From assembly GCF_037392515.1 (NCBI RefSeq), contig NC_090287.1:10669501-10733500 (forward strand): a DNA stretch of 64,000 bases. Reading direction: 5' to 3'. This DNA is from Haliotis asinina (lineage: Eukaryota > Mollusca > Gastropoda > Lepetellida > Haliotidae). This document shows positions 1-13,000 of this stretch, piece by piece (the first letter of the stretch is position 1; the number at the start of each line of letters is the position of its first letter). Under the pieces are notes generated by a model. That model was not told the DNA's origin, searched no databases, and saw only the letters and a list, made by a program, of their open reading frames with translations. The translations under genes and the position numbers were made by a program.

Positions 1-72
1 CACTCGATTGTCTGGTTCACACTGGATGATCACCAGAATGCAGCTGCAATATTGCTGAATGAGGTGCTGAAC
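1..72 (+). mobile_element. Degenerate SINE-B 3' fragment
   Basis: The segment resembles the 3' third of the SINE-B family described at 11726-11996, with the landmarks ATTGTCTGGT and GCAATATTGCTGA. It is cut by the window edge and diverged, so the assignment is tentative. Confidence 0.4.
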
Positions 73-3000
73 AGATTATTATATGTTTTGAGTAATGACA
101 ATTCTATGATGACTACAGAAAATATCTGATTTTCACAGGCAAAAGATGAACAGCTTACTATAAAATACATTGTCTGAATGAATGAATGATGGTTATATCA
201 GAATGGGACCTGCTAAAACAAAACACACATAGATGTCAGCGTAACTGAATTCATTTCATAATGTAACACCTGCCAGTAACTGATTGTCAGATGTACGAAC
301 TATTATAACATTTATACAACAGCAAAACTCAGGATATTCAGAGTTGTGTTCATACAGATACCTATATACCATTTTCCTGAATTGACATGTGATCAGATAA
401 CATACCCTTACATTCCATGAGATAGGCTAATCTGTTGGGTTGATGAACTATGATGATGAAATAATAAGGGAAATTCATTTGGAATGTAAACTTGAACACA
501 CTTGGTGAGAATATGGTATAACTGAAAGAACAAAACATGCTGCTGGCAAATATGCTAGTAGTTCTTTCAGGAATCCTGAGGAATATATTGGCACAAGAAT
601 CTGATCAGCACCAAGTTCATCCTGCGTCAATGGCTACCAATACAGAGTTGTTCCCAAATCATTGCACAGATTGCCCTTGTTTGGGGCTGTGGGCAATGTT
701 TGACCTTCAACCTTACCTTTTAACTACCTCATGTAATGACCCTTCTGCAGGAAATGTTGCTTGAATTCTGAGAGTGAGTGTTTGATATACCCTGAGTATC
801 TAGTGTAGACTAATATAAAACATCATGCAATTATGTGGAATGAAATCCACGCACCACCATGTTCCCACCAACACCACAATCATCAACTAATTTCAAATCT
901 AAACACATACCAAGCAGACAAGCCTAAAACAGATCACTCGATACAAATGTCCTGGCATGGATTGAAGATCATGTCAGTGTTGAACATATCCCTGAGGTAA
1001 GGGAGTAAAATGACCATAAAGGTCCCCTAATTTCTCAGTTTTGTTTTGACTGGAGTAATAAGTCCGACAATCAAACTGAAATCAATTAAAGCCATAAACA
1101 TCAAGCTCATAAATAATATGGTTTCGAAAAGCATGTGTACTGTCAACTTGGCATGGAAAAATTTCTCAGATCTTTTCATGTTTTTGATCAATCAACTTAG
1201 GAATTGAACTGCAATCCACATGCACAATGTGAGACTTGGAATGCAAATGTTTTCTTTGACAAATTCTTTGATGATAATGATTTTGAGATTTAACATGCCC
1301 TTTCCGACATAATGAGTATTTTGCACATAGAATTAATTCTTTTATCAGATATTCCAATCATTTGAACCAAACCAAGTCTTATGAAAGATGGAATTTGATT
1401 GGTTAATTCTGTTGATCATATGCAGTCTCAGAAGTTGCTGCTGACTTGCTATCCTGTGACTGATATTTTGTTGGGCAGTGGACTGAATGACAATGACAGT
1501 TTTAATCATACTTTGTCTGACTCACCTGGAATCAAGAGCCATCTTTTATAAAGCTGTAAATTTCAAAAGCAGGCTACAGTTTTATAGCCAACTTCCTAAT
1601 CTCTGCAGACAAAGTTACATTATGAATAGACCAACTAATCCTGCTCAACAGAAGATGATCAGTGAACACAATTCTCATGGCCTGCCAGATCAAGAACCCA
1701 TTGAGAGTACAGATACCACTTAAAGGTTCACATGAGCTCAAATGGAGAGGACATTCATCTGTGCTGATACATTATGAAAGAATAAGCACAGTTACAAACA
1801 CTGCAATGCCAGTCAAGGGCATGTCAACAACTAGGAAGTTCATTTAACAGAAAAATATCAAAACCGGGGCCTTGTTTCACAAAGCCATCACAAGACTTAA
1901 ACAATCATAAACCTCATATTATGATAGATTCATGACAGAATAGCTATATAATTGCCTTCTTGAACTGGGCCAGTAATTACACAACACATATTAAATAACA
2001 AACAACACCAAGCTAAAAATGTACAGTTAACACTGAAAGTGACCTTTTCTGCACTGAAGTCCCTGTCTGGCAATCAGATTCTACAGCTGACGAGGTTGTA
2101 CCAAAGCAAGCCTGTTGTTTCTAAGTTTAACTCTGAATAAATTTTGCAGTTGTTATGTATTCATAGTGAAACACAGTTGCATCAATGTTGAAGGGACCTA
2201 GCTGAATGTTTCGAGGTATTTGAGCTGTAGAACAGCACAACTATGAACAATGAATACACATACAAGGATAATGGCTGTATTTGTGAAAGCCATGTGTTTA
2301 ACATTTCGAAGGTCAACTCAACAGTGCTACACTGTATATTGCTAACTAATTAACAGAGTGATACAAATATTAACAGAACATATTCATGATATTTTAATAC
2401 TATATTATTACTGTCAGCCAAATCTATAAACATAAAATAGATGCTAATCCCCTCAAATGGTAAAAATTCACAGTCTTAAAATTTCATTAATATTTTTTCA
2501 TTATCCAATATATTGATACCTGTTTCTAAGGTGAACTCTTCAAGAACTCACTCTGCTCATTGAAGAACATAGCACAGATACAATGTGTTCAACAACAGGT
2601 TCTGTAGCTCACCTACCACTTCTGGGAGGTCATACATTCAATTCTCTGCAAGGAAATGCTACAAATGTAACCTTCCACACTGACATCTTACTGACATCAC
2701 AATGACATCACACAGTTACACACTGGTTGGACGGAGAAAGCCTTCTGACATGACCTCTATTGGTCTTATGTGATCATTTACTAGTCAACATACATACACA
2801 TTTCTCCACACAGTCAACACATTACTGGACTAGATTTAACCAGTTGGACACTGTTCATGTCATGATTTTATAATATGACAAAAACGATCTTATCAGACTT
2901 TTTGTCCACTGCAACCAATACACGTATATGCTATTATCTGAAGTTGAACTCGGTGCAACAATGCTTAATTTCCCTATAATTACAATGCATAATTAGATCA

Positions 3001-4097
3001 TTCAGACATACTGATAGCTGAATGCCTGGGAAAAAAAAATGTAGTTATTTGCCCCTACACTACTTACATGTTTTTAAGACTGGTCTGGTAGATAATTTGT
3101 CAGATTATTATCACCATTTCACAAGATGGTCTGCAAGATATAGCCTTACTGCTATCAGTGTTTGAAACACCTGCCTGCTCAACCAAATGGATGTCGTTTT
3201 TTTTCAAAAGTGACTCTCAATATTCACCTTCCTGACAGTCGGGCTACAATTTGGACATGCATATGAATATATTTTGTGGGCAGGTAAGTTTTGGTCAGGG
3301 CTGGCAAGCTTTACATCTAACCTGTGGTCTGGATGAAATTTTTGTGAGCTTCATACCCAGGATTTATTACTATTACCTCTGCATGGGAGCCAGGCCAGTG
3401 CAGTATCTGTGCACTAAACATACATGAGCAGGACGCAAAAGCTAGGTGCACAGAGACAAATAATACTGCTCTGCAAATGAGGCCACTCACTTACAGTGGA
3501 ATGAGAAATTACAATACACGAAAATAACATAAATGAAGGTTAAGAGAGAGAAAATCTTGATTATTCCATATATTTGAAATCGAGCAACATACATATATGA
3601 AATTCTGCATACCTTATACACATGCAATAAAACAAAGGGGAAGGAGAGTGTGGAAAATAAAGTTTTGAGATAAATGATTTCTGTTATCTTTATGTCAAGG
3701 CACATCTTTCTTTCTTAATGCATGAGTCAAATATATCTTTGAAGAAATAAAATTCACTCCACTGGGTAGGGACAAGTAGTAATACAGAAAGTGAAATCCC
3801 AAATATGACATATGTTGCAAGTAGTAATACAGATTTTTGTTTTAGCTGAGTGGCTTGTGCTGAATGTCATGAATAAAACTAAAACTAATGAAAATCAAAA
3901 TAACAAACTAAATTACTAAGAAACCACATTAGACTTCCAATGATAGACACCACATTATTATCATCGCAGTCAAGAGATCAATGTGAGATCACTTTACTGT
4001 CCTTCTCTGGGGTTCATACAGTCCATGCTGACTGTTCTAGAAGAGAACAGGCACATTACCCTCATTAAAACAGACAAATGTACCACTAAAAGTGTAT

Positions 4098-4330
4098 TGT
4101 AGATGTCTTGGGGACAGTCTAAACATCAAACATTTTGTAGACAGTCTTGGGGACAGTCTAAACATTAAACATTTTGTAGACAGTCTTGGGGACAGTCTAA
4201 ACATCAAACATTTTGTAGACAGTCTTGGGGACAGTCTAAACATCAAACAATTTGTAGACAGTCTTGGGGATGGCCTAACATCGAACAATTTGTAGACAGT
4301 CTTGGGGACGGACTAAAAATCAAACAATTT
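4098..4330. repeat. 39-bp minisatellite, about six copies
   Basis: The unit contains CTTGGGGACAGTCTAAACAT and repeats about six times with few changes. The last two copies are the most diverged. Because 39 is a multiple of three, both strands show open frames with a 13-residue periodicity. Those frames have no gene context and are taken as a by-product of the repeat. Confidence 0.9.
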
Positions 4331-5465
4331 CAATCAAAGTCAGATTCCTATAAGCTCTGTATTTGATTGAATACACTGACTTGACTGACGCTGAACACAC
4401 TCGGTAAGTTCCAAATACTAATGAAATAGTAATGCAGAAAATACTTAACAAATACATGAATACAAGGGAATCAATCTCAAAACCAAAAACTTTCAGGGTA
4501 CCTAAAGTCCAGAGAATACTTTGATAACAATACCTGTTGGGACTTGTTTATTTCAAATTAAAGGCATGAATAGCAGACAGCACACCTGAAAAATTAATCT
4601 CATCGCAGAAACAAAAGTCTGAAACTGAACATACAAGCTACATTGTATAGTCAGTGTAACTTGGTCCAGATGGTCTTTGTACTCAGTTGTACTTGCATCA
4701 GTTAAAGCATTCATTTCATGCCATGCTTATCATGAAAAAAATAGATATTTGACTCAGTTTCACACATTCTCACTCTAAACTAGAATACACATTCCACAAA
4801 ATTAAAATAGCATCTTCCCTCGCTAACAGTCTGGTAAACAAACAAGGACAAATTAAATAATTCAAGTTACTTGTATCACTTGATTTATCTTCCAGCATTG
4901 TATGAAAAAAGTTTGAAAAGCCAAATAATTTGTCTATTTAAATGGCAAATTTAAACAAACACTTCCAAAAGTTGGAAGCCAAGACCAAAAGATACCAGGC
5001 TACAGGCTGTCGGACAGATCTTACTTTATACACTGTTTCCTGATATGTTTTTCATGAATTCTGATAACAAAGAAATATGAAGGATCTCATAAATCTATGA
5101 CCACTATAGTTAATCTTTTATGGCAGATGATATTCAGCAATGAGAAATCTATGGCTGCAATGATTTACCCAGAGTTTGATTCGTTTTGAATTTCAATACT
5201 GAACCCTCGATTTGATCATTTTCAATTCAGTTCTTACAAACAAGTGAAAAAAACCATAGATTTCATTGAACTCCCACAGTCAGGTTTTGAAGCATGAAAG
5301 ACATCGTCAACTTGACGGTGTCTACTCAACAAGAATTCTCATTGTAAACCCAAAGTCACCATGTTCTGACTGGCTGAAAAACATGATCAAATGTATTTGA
5401 TTCCTGGATATAGGAAGACTTTTCACTCCATATTGACATGTACAAATATTGCACACACCATTGCA

Positions 5466-5724
5466 TGATGTTACAAATGAGCAGCTCCAGATGCTACCAT
5501 GGGAACCAGATGAAACAGCTAGCCAGTGGCCACTTCACTGCTGTACCTGTACTTGATATCAATGAGAGCAGACAGTAAATCCCATGTGGGCCTTTTGGTT
5601 TACTTTTGTGTTTACAATGTTGATAAAGACTGTGGAGGTTTCAAATGAAATATTCCTGTGCTTCAAGCCCTCAATAAAACAAGGAAATTGGCTACCACAT
5701 GATCTTTATCTCCTAATTGGATGA
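5466..5724 (-). repeat. Unclassified dispersed repeat, copy 1
   Basis: This segment matches 33016-33272 in the opposite orientation over about 260 bp. Shared landmarks are CAGATGCTACCATGGGAACC, TTTACTTTTGTGTTTACAAT and CACATGATCTTTATC. No tRNA-like boxes or terminal inverted repeats were seen, so the class is unknown. Confidence 0.7.
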
Positions 5725-6760
5725 TTGACCCAGGGTCAACCAATCAGGTTTCACCTTGCTTCAGCACTTGAAACTGCTTGAGGCGGAGTCAAACTTACCT
5801 GCTGGCTGGTGGGTAATAATTTAAATAAGCATTCAAATACTGAATCGAAATAGTGGTAAGGGTTCTAGAAACTCGAAAGGTGTCAGAATCAATTTTCAAT
5901 CAATCAAACCTAATCGTTGCAGCCCTTGTGAAATTATAGTATCATCTTTTCTAAGTCATATTAAAATATATATCTGTCAGATGAGCAACTATCAAAAATT
6001 CTTATTTCATCATTTAACTGATACACTGACAATATTGACAATATATTTCATATAAATGATCAAACATTTATGAACATATGTTTAAAAATGCAGCAATCTT
6101 TGTTTCAACTCACATAAAGGCAGTTAGCTTTGCTGGGAGATCTCTCCATTGAAGAAATCTGTTTCTTTGAGTGAAATTGTAGAAGTTAGCAGTTAGCAAG
6201 TACAATATTCACAAGCTTCACGGATAACAATTGGATACAGACTCTTGTACTGTCAAACACCACAATGGTGTAGGAATCTGTACTCTAATGTCACAATCCG
6301 AAAACAAAAAGTTGTTATCCACGAAGCCAGTTGATACTGCAGCCATCTAGTCTGTTATGCGAGTTATTACTGGATAATGAATTAAAGTTTTCAGTGATTG
6401 GGTTAATGACAGATCGAGAAGTACAAACACATTAAAACAATGACAACAACCACATTTATAGCACTTTTTGAGAAACAATATTAACATTTAATTCAGATCA
6501 AATCTAAATAAAATAAACCTTAATAAATTAAATCAATGTTTCAACAAAACAAACATTTGAGACAAAAGAGCATACAATGAAAATGTGACAGACTGATTGC
6601 CAACTCTAATTAGTTAAAATGATAATGCTTAAATGTCTGGTCTTGAGAGATGAGTGGCTGGAACTGTTTCCTTGGGGCTGTTGTTTCCTGGCTTTCTGAA
6701 GGCAAACAGAGAGAGGTTGTCTGAGACATTTACAGAACCACTACCACTATCATATTATTA

Positions 6761-6920
6761 TTGAGTGATTGAGTGAGTTGGCTTTTATGCTGCTTTTAGC
6801 AATATTCCAAAAATATATGAGCGGGGAACACCAGATATGGGTTTCACACAATTTACCCATGAGGGAAATCAAACTCTGATGAGCCAACGCTTTAACCACT
6901 AGGCTACCTCACTGTGCCTT
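6761..6920 (-). mobile_element. SINE-A copy, near full length
   Basis: Read on the minus strand, a tRNA-like head (TAGCCTAGTGG-type A box, degenerate B box) is followed by TTGCTAAAAGCAGC and a (CACT)n-type tail. It lies just downstream of the ABCD4 stop codon. Confidence 0.85.
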
Positions 6921-7048
6921 GCTCTGTGTAACTGGACCAGCCATTGCAAACTCTCGCCCATCATTCTAGTAGATTCCAACATACATTGGCTGTTAAGGAC
7001 CTTTTCTACCCCACATTATTCACAAATGACATGTACCAGTATTGACCA

Positions 7049-10000
7049 TCACGAGTTGATGGCATCATTCTTGATTGGTGTCATGATCCAGCCGCCTCGT
7101 CCATCCAGGTGTAGCTCCATGTCATGGAATTTCCGCACACTGTCTCTGTGTCCTACACTCATCACAGTGATGTTCAGCTCACTGCACAGCTGATACAGCT
7201 GTTCCTCAAGGTCCACACCGATCTGACTCGTGGATTCATCTAACGCTGATAACATAAACATCCACTGAGAGAAGTTGTCACACAAACATTATCCCAAAAG
7301 GACAATCACATCAATGTAAGCCAAGGACAGTAGTTGGGGTTACCAGGGTTAGAACTTCACTTTTTAGAGCACAAGTGAAATTCTGTGTGTGACTTCTTAG
7401 GCTGGAGTTAAGCTAAATGAAATTTCAGTAAGAAAAAACATAAAAATAATTAAAAAATAAAAAAATTAATTACCTTAATAATTTGGACCTTTAACACCTT
7501 CACTGCCTACCACTTTACTAGATTTCTCAGCGTTACATTCTTTTAGTCAGGACTTATCCCTGAATCCTCACCACTTTTTCAATTCATGTTCCTTTTAATT
7601 AGCATCATATTATTTGTAATAATTTACTATCATAAATGTGAAATATTCTGAATGCACATGAATGCTTAGTTCTGCCATTATTGAATCAGAAAATCTCTGA
7701 TGTTATACTGACAATGTGATCAGCTGTAAGTTCCGTGGACTTTAAATACTGAATCCTTTGTTATTTGTGTTCAGTAAATAAAGGGAAGTAACTCCAAACT
7801 GAGTATGACAATGTTTCTATGAGACCATTTTCACAACATTTCTGATTTAAATAACAAAAACACATAAGACACTAAAAATTTGGCCTTCATTAAAAGATGA
7901 CTATTATGAATTGTTAACCACATATTAGTGTCCATAATTTCTTCAGATGCATTAGTAGTGTTGTACCCATTTTCGGTGAGAGCGAAAGAAAACACAGGAA
8001 ACGCTGACAACAAGCAAATGTTGAAACTAAAATTACATCTAACCTGCGAAAGGAGGCTGATGATAGAACAGTCTGACAAAGGCCAGCCTCTGCATCTCTC
8101 CTGGGGACAGCTCATCATACCTGGTGGACAACAAGATGACAAATTTGAACTAAGTAAATTTGGGGGTGGGGGTTGGATACATAGAATGCGTGGGGGGGCT
8201 ATTTGTTTTGTCCCAAGTATTGAAAGAGGGGCTACCAGATTTGTACAGAAAAAATATAAAAATCCTCATCGCAACTATGGACCCGTAAAGGTCCTGGGGT
8301 AGAATAGGCCTTCAGCAACTCATGCTTGCCATAAAAAGCAACTAACGGGATTGGGTGGTCAGGTTTGCTAATTCGTACACATCAAGTTAAATATGTAGTC
8401 AAAATAATTCTTTGTATTCATCGCCGAAACAAGTGACTCAAATCATGGGTAATGATCCAAATAGTTGGACCAATGATCCACTGTTGCTGATGCTTACAAC
8501 AAACAATAGTTGCCCTGGACCAAATGCACCTACAAACCGAAGAATGCATGGCATAATTGAGAATTATACATGTGTTATCACTTATGCACTCCATAAATCA
8601 AATCTAAGTTATATGTATGAAAACTACAGAGAAGAATGTGTTTGAAAGAAATCTTTGAAAGGCATTTAGAAGTCAGCACCTGATGAACATACTCCGAAAT
8701 GTTGTGTTCCTCTTAAAACAGAAGTTGACATCTATAAATTTCATCCTTTTATCTCATACATAGATGGTTACATGACAGTACAGAGGGAAGTAACAAATTA
8801 AGCTGGAAGAAGAGTTGCCTTCCTCTCACTGTAAGGAGCTGTGGCTGTGGTACTGATAGTTTGCTAGAGGGGTCTGTAAGTGACTAGCATTGCGAAGAAC
8901 ACATACAGAACAGTAACAAGAGTCATCAGAAGATGACATATCCCCCCAGCCACCTCATGTTTGAAAGGACAAATCATCTGACAATTACTTATTGTTTTTA
9001 GACAAATTATGAATTGTTTCCATGGAATTCACGAAAAACATAAATGCCATATATCTGTAATCAGAAAAAGTCACCATTTCAAGATCTGTCTTATATGTCT
9101 ACCAAGATCTTTTGAAAGATATGAAATGGTTTTCGAGTTGTGCTCCGGAAACGAAGTCCGAATCATGTCCATGGAAACCTACAAAATCACAAATCACAAA
9201 AACCTGTAAATACCAAAAGGCACCACTTAGGGGTCTGCTACATATATCTACCAAGTTTTACTGACAGATACAAACACACCTCTAACTTTTGAGACTAAGT
9301 CCGAAACGTTTCCATAGAAAAATAGAAAGTAATAAATCATAAAAACCTGTAAATAGCAAAGGCACCACTTTAGGTGCCGATTGATATATCTACAAAGTTT
9401 TGCAGAAAAATAGAGAATGGTTTTTGAGTTCTGCTCTGGAAACGAAGCCCATCCCTCAATTTTGAGACCAAGTCCAAAACATTTCCATGGCAACCGACAA
9501 AATAATAAATCACTAAAACCTGTAAATACCACAAGGTACCACTTTGGGGTCTTACAGAAAAATACTGAACGGTTTTTGAGTTCTGCTCCAGAAACAAAGC
9601 CAATCCCTCCATTTTGAGACGCAGTCCGAAACGTTTAAATGGAAACCAAGAAAATGATCAATCACAAAAACCTGTACACAGCAAAAGGTACTTCAGGGTG
9701 TGACTGGTATATCTACTAAGTTTTGCATAAAAATATTGAACGGTTTTTTAGTTCTGCTTTGGAAATGAAGAAAAAAATCACAAAAAAACTGTAAATACCA
9801 AAAGGTACCACTTGGGATCTGCCACACATATCTACCAAGATTTTCAGAAAAATATTGAACAGTTTTTGAGTTCTGCTCCTGAAATAAAGCCCACCCCACC
9901 AGTAGACTAACATCAAAATGTTCCATGGAGAAAACAACAAAATAAAAATGGCAAAACTCTGTAAATAGTAAAAGGCACAACTATAGGTTGGGATTATTAT

Positions 10001-13000
10001 ATCTATCAATTTTTATGTCTAAAAATATTGAATGGTTTCCGAGTTATGCTCCTGAAAGAAAATGATTACGGACGGGGGGACAGACGGTGGACGGAGGGAC
10101 AGACAGACGAGGCATCGAGTATGTACCCCACATTACATGCCGAGGGGATAAAAAGGCAGGTGACAAATGTGCAAATAACTAAATACCCCACTGATACTTA
10201 TGAAGGAAAGGAAGGTTTACTTGCTTGAAATATCATAAAAAATTTTTTTGCATCTATGTGCTTGAAACTTAACAGGTGTCAAAATTTTGCTTCTATTATT
10301 CTATTCTGCTCACATTAAAAAAGTGAAAATCACCAGTCAAATAAAAGAGACAAGAGGCACACAAGTATGGTAAGGATAAAAAACCATATTGTTTTGGGCA
10401 AGGACAAAAGTATATTGCTATGGCCTTTTCAGTGTAACAACACTCACCAGTTCCAGTCTACAGCAGCATCAAGTCCCCCTATCCGGTCAACAAGGCATCG
10501 CAGACCCACCACATCTAGATACTGATACATCTTGTCATCACCTGCAATACAGGTTGAAACTCCACATTATTTCCATTGATACTGGTGAAATACACCTGAA
10601 AAGTGACATTCTTAAACGGAAGTGAATGGTCAAAGGCGAACTTAATGCAAACTACCTTGGTACCTAAGACATACCTTCATTTACAATTAAAATTTTAGTG
10701 CACATGACTCACAGAGTCAAATGAATACAACCGATGTATAATAATTATTCACACTTGCATATATTTCAGGGGTGGATCCAGGATTTTGTACGAAGGTGGG
10801 GCAGAAGACAGAAGATCAAAGGTTAGGGGGAAATACTCATAAGGGATTTTTCTTTTGAGGAAAGGGGGCAACTCTCCCTGGATCCACCTCGGTATTTCTG
10901 CAGCTATCATGAACAAACAAATCTGACCCGGTATTTCTGCTGCAATCTTGAACCTGTAAATGGTTAAACTTGGTTCAAGTGTTTCTGTTTCAAGGGAGGT
11001 AACTCTTGATTAGGGCGTCAGCCTTATCATCAATTGTTTTCTGAATCTACCTATTATTTCATAAAAATGTGTTGATATGTTGATATCATGCTTTATACAA
11101 CACAATTTACTGTGAGGACAAATACCATAATACCAACAACATACAAATCTTGGTATGTTAAGAGTCAAAGACTTTGATTTAAAGCTCTGAACAGCATTTC
11201 AGCTATGTCATGCAGTGTTATTTGGATGTTGGAGGCAAGATTGAAATGATGCAGGATGGAGGCACTTAGTGAAGAAACTTGAAACAAATTCAGGGAGGTT
11301 TTCCCTCCAAAAGCACAAAGGAAATTCCATTACATGTAAGTAAGGTGAAAACAGCCAAATTTGGCTTTTTAAAATTTACTGCATGTCCATTGTATGACTG
11401 ACTTCTTCTGTAACCAAGGACACAGTATTGTTAGAGTATTTTTAGATACAGATTGTAAACAGCTACATTGTTGTGACCTACCATGCTTGTATAAGTCGAT
11501 ATTCAATTCACTTACCAATGCACTCTCATTGCCATCTGCCATTTGTTCAAGTTTTATAAATAGATAAATCCTAGATACATCACACTATTTTAAACTTCTG
11601 GGTAACAACTAGACCAGATTTAATTCTTTTTGTGGTTGTAAATCAAGTAAAATCATTTGTATTGGTTGTCCTTGACATGCACTGACATAATTAAGTAGCA
11701 ACAAATGTACACTTAACTGCTGTGCGACCCGTGAAGGTCCCGGGGTAGAATAGGCCTTCAGCAACCCATACTTGCCATAAAAGGTGACTATGCTTGTCGT
11801 AAGAGCCGACTAACAGGATCGGGTGGTCAGACTAGCTGACTTGGTTGACACATGTCATCGGTTCCCAATTGCGCAGATCGATGCTCATGTTGTTGATCAC
11901 TGGATTGTCTGGTCCAGACTCGATTATTTACAGACCGTCGCCATATAGCTGGAATATTGATAAGTGCGACGTAAAACTAAACTCACTCACTCACTCACTT
12001 AACTGCTGTGCACTTCTCAGATGCTTAGATTTGGACAGGAGGGTGGGCAGACAAATTGTTTCTCATAGTTTCCTCTCATTACAGTCATTTTGATAAAACA
12101 TACATACATAATATGTACATGATATAAACTATAAATAACTTAACACAAATAGGTGTAAATGTAATGATAAATCACATAGCAAAAGGCACCACCTTAAGGT
12201 CAGCCTCACATATCTGGCAAGTTTTGCTGAAAGATATTGAGAAGTTTTCGAGTTGGGCTCCAGAAACAGAGCCCATCCCTCCCTGTTTAGACTAGGTCCA
12301 TATCCGTTTTATGGAAAATGGGAAAATGATAAACCACAAAAACCTGTAAACAGCAAAAGGCACCACTTTATTAAGGGTCTCACAAATTTGCCAAGTTTTG
12401 CAAACGAAGCCCATTCTCAGACCATTCTGAGACTAAGTCCGAAATGTGTCCATGGAAAACGACAAAATAATAAAGCACAGAAACCTGTAAATACCAAAAG
12501 GCACCACTCTGGGGTCTGCCACACATATCTACCAAGTTTTACTGACAGATATTAAGAACGTTTTCAGTTCTGCTCTGGAAACAAAGCCCATCCCTCAATG
12601 TTTAGACTAGGTCCGTATCCCTTTTATCGAAAATGGGAACACACCTCTCACTTTTGAGACTAAGTCCAAAATGTTTCCATGGAAACCAAGAAAATAATAA
12701 ATAACAAAAACCTGGTCTTGGAGTTATGCTCCGGAAACAAAATGACTACGGATGGGCGGATGGACAGATGGACAGACAGATGAGGTGTCGACTATATTCC
12801 CCTGCATTACAAGCCGTGGGGATAAAAATGCAGTCATTCTGTAAGAGATACTTTGACAAAATATAATAAATAACTTCTAAAAGAGGCAAGCAAGCATGCA
12901 AAAACGTATTGTATAACCATGGTAGAATGCAGAGACAAATGAGTTAGGGTGCTCACTGCTGGTTATCATGAGGTCATCATGATGGATGCGTCAAGATTGT

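Larger units (their letters stand above)
73..7048. other. Gene-free stretch downstream of ABCD4
   Basis: No exon with recognisable protein similarity was seen on either strand. The open frames here are short and AT-rich. It may include the ABCD4 3' UTR: the first ATTAAA-type signal on the minus strand lies near 6488, and no AATAAA occurs on that strand within the first 2 kb after the stop. A 39-bp tandem repeat, one dispersed repeat and one SINE are listed separately. Confidence 0.5.

Noticed and set aside
4037-4295. Open frames on both strands with a 13-residue repeat
   Set aside because: A direct by-product of the 39-bp minisatellite; no start context or gene neighbours.
9248-10009. Several minus-strand frames of 80-97 codons with similar peptides
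   Set aside because: All are translations of the tandem array units; no conserved protein.
11517-11570. Minus-strand donor-like GCATTG/gtaagtg as the missing ABCD4 exon
   Set aside because: The frame giving the needed end phase contains stops; no similarity to the expected VIYPL region.
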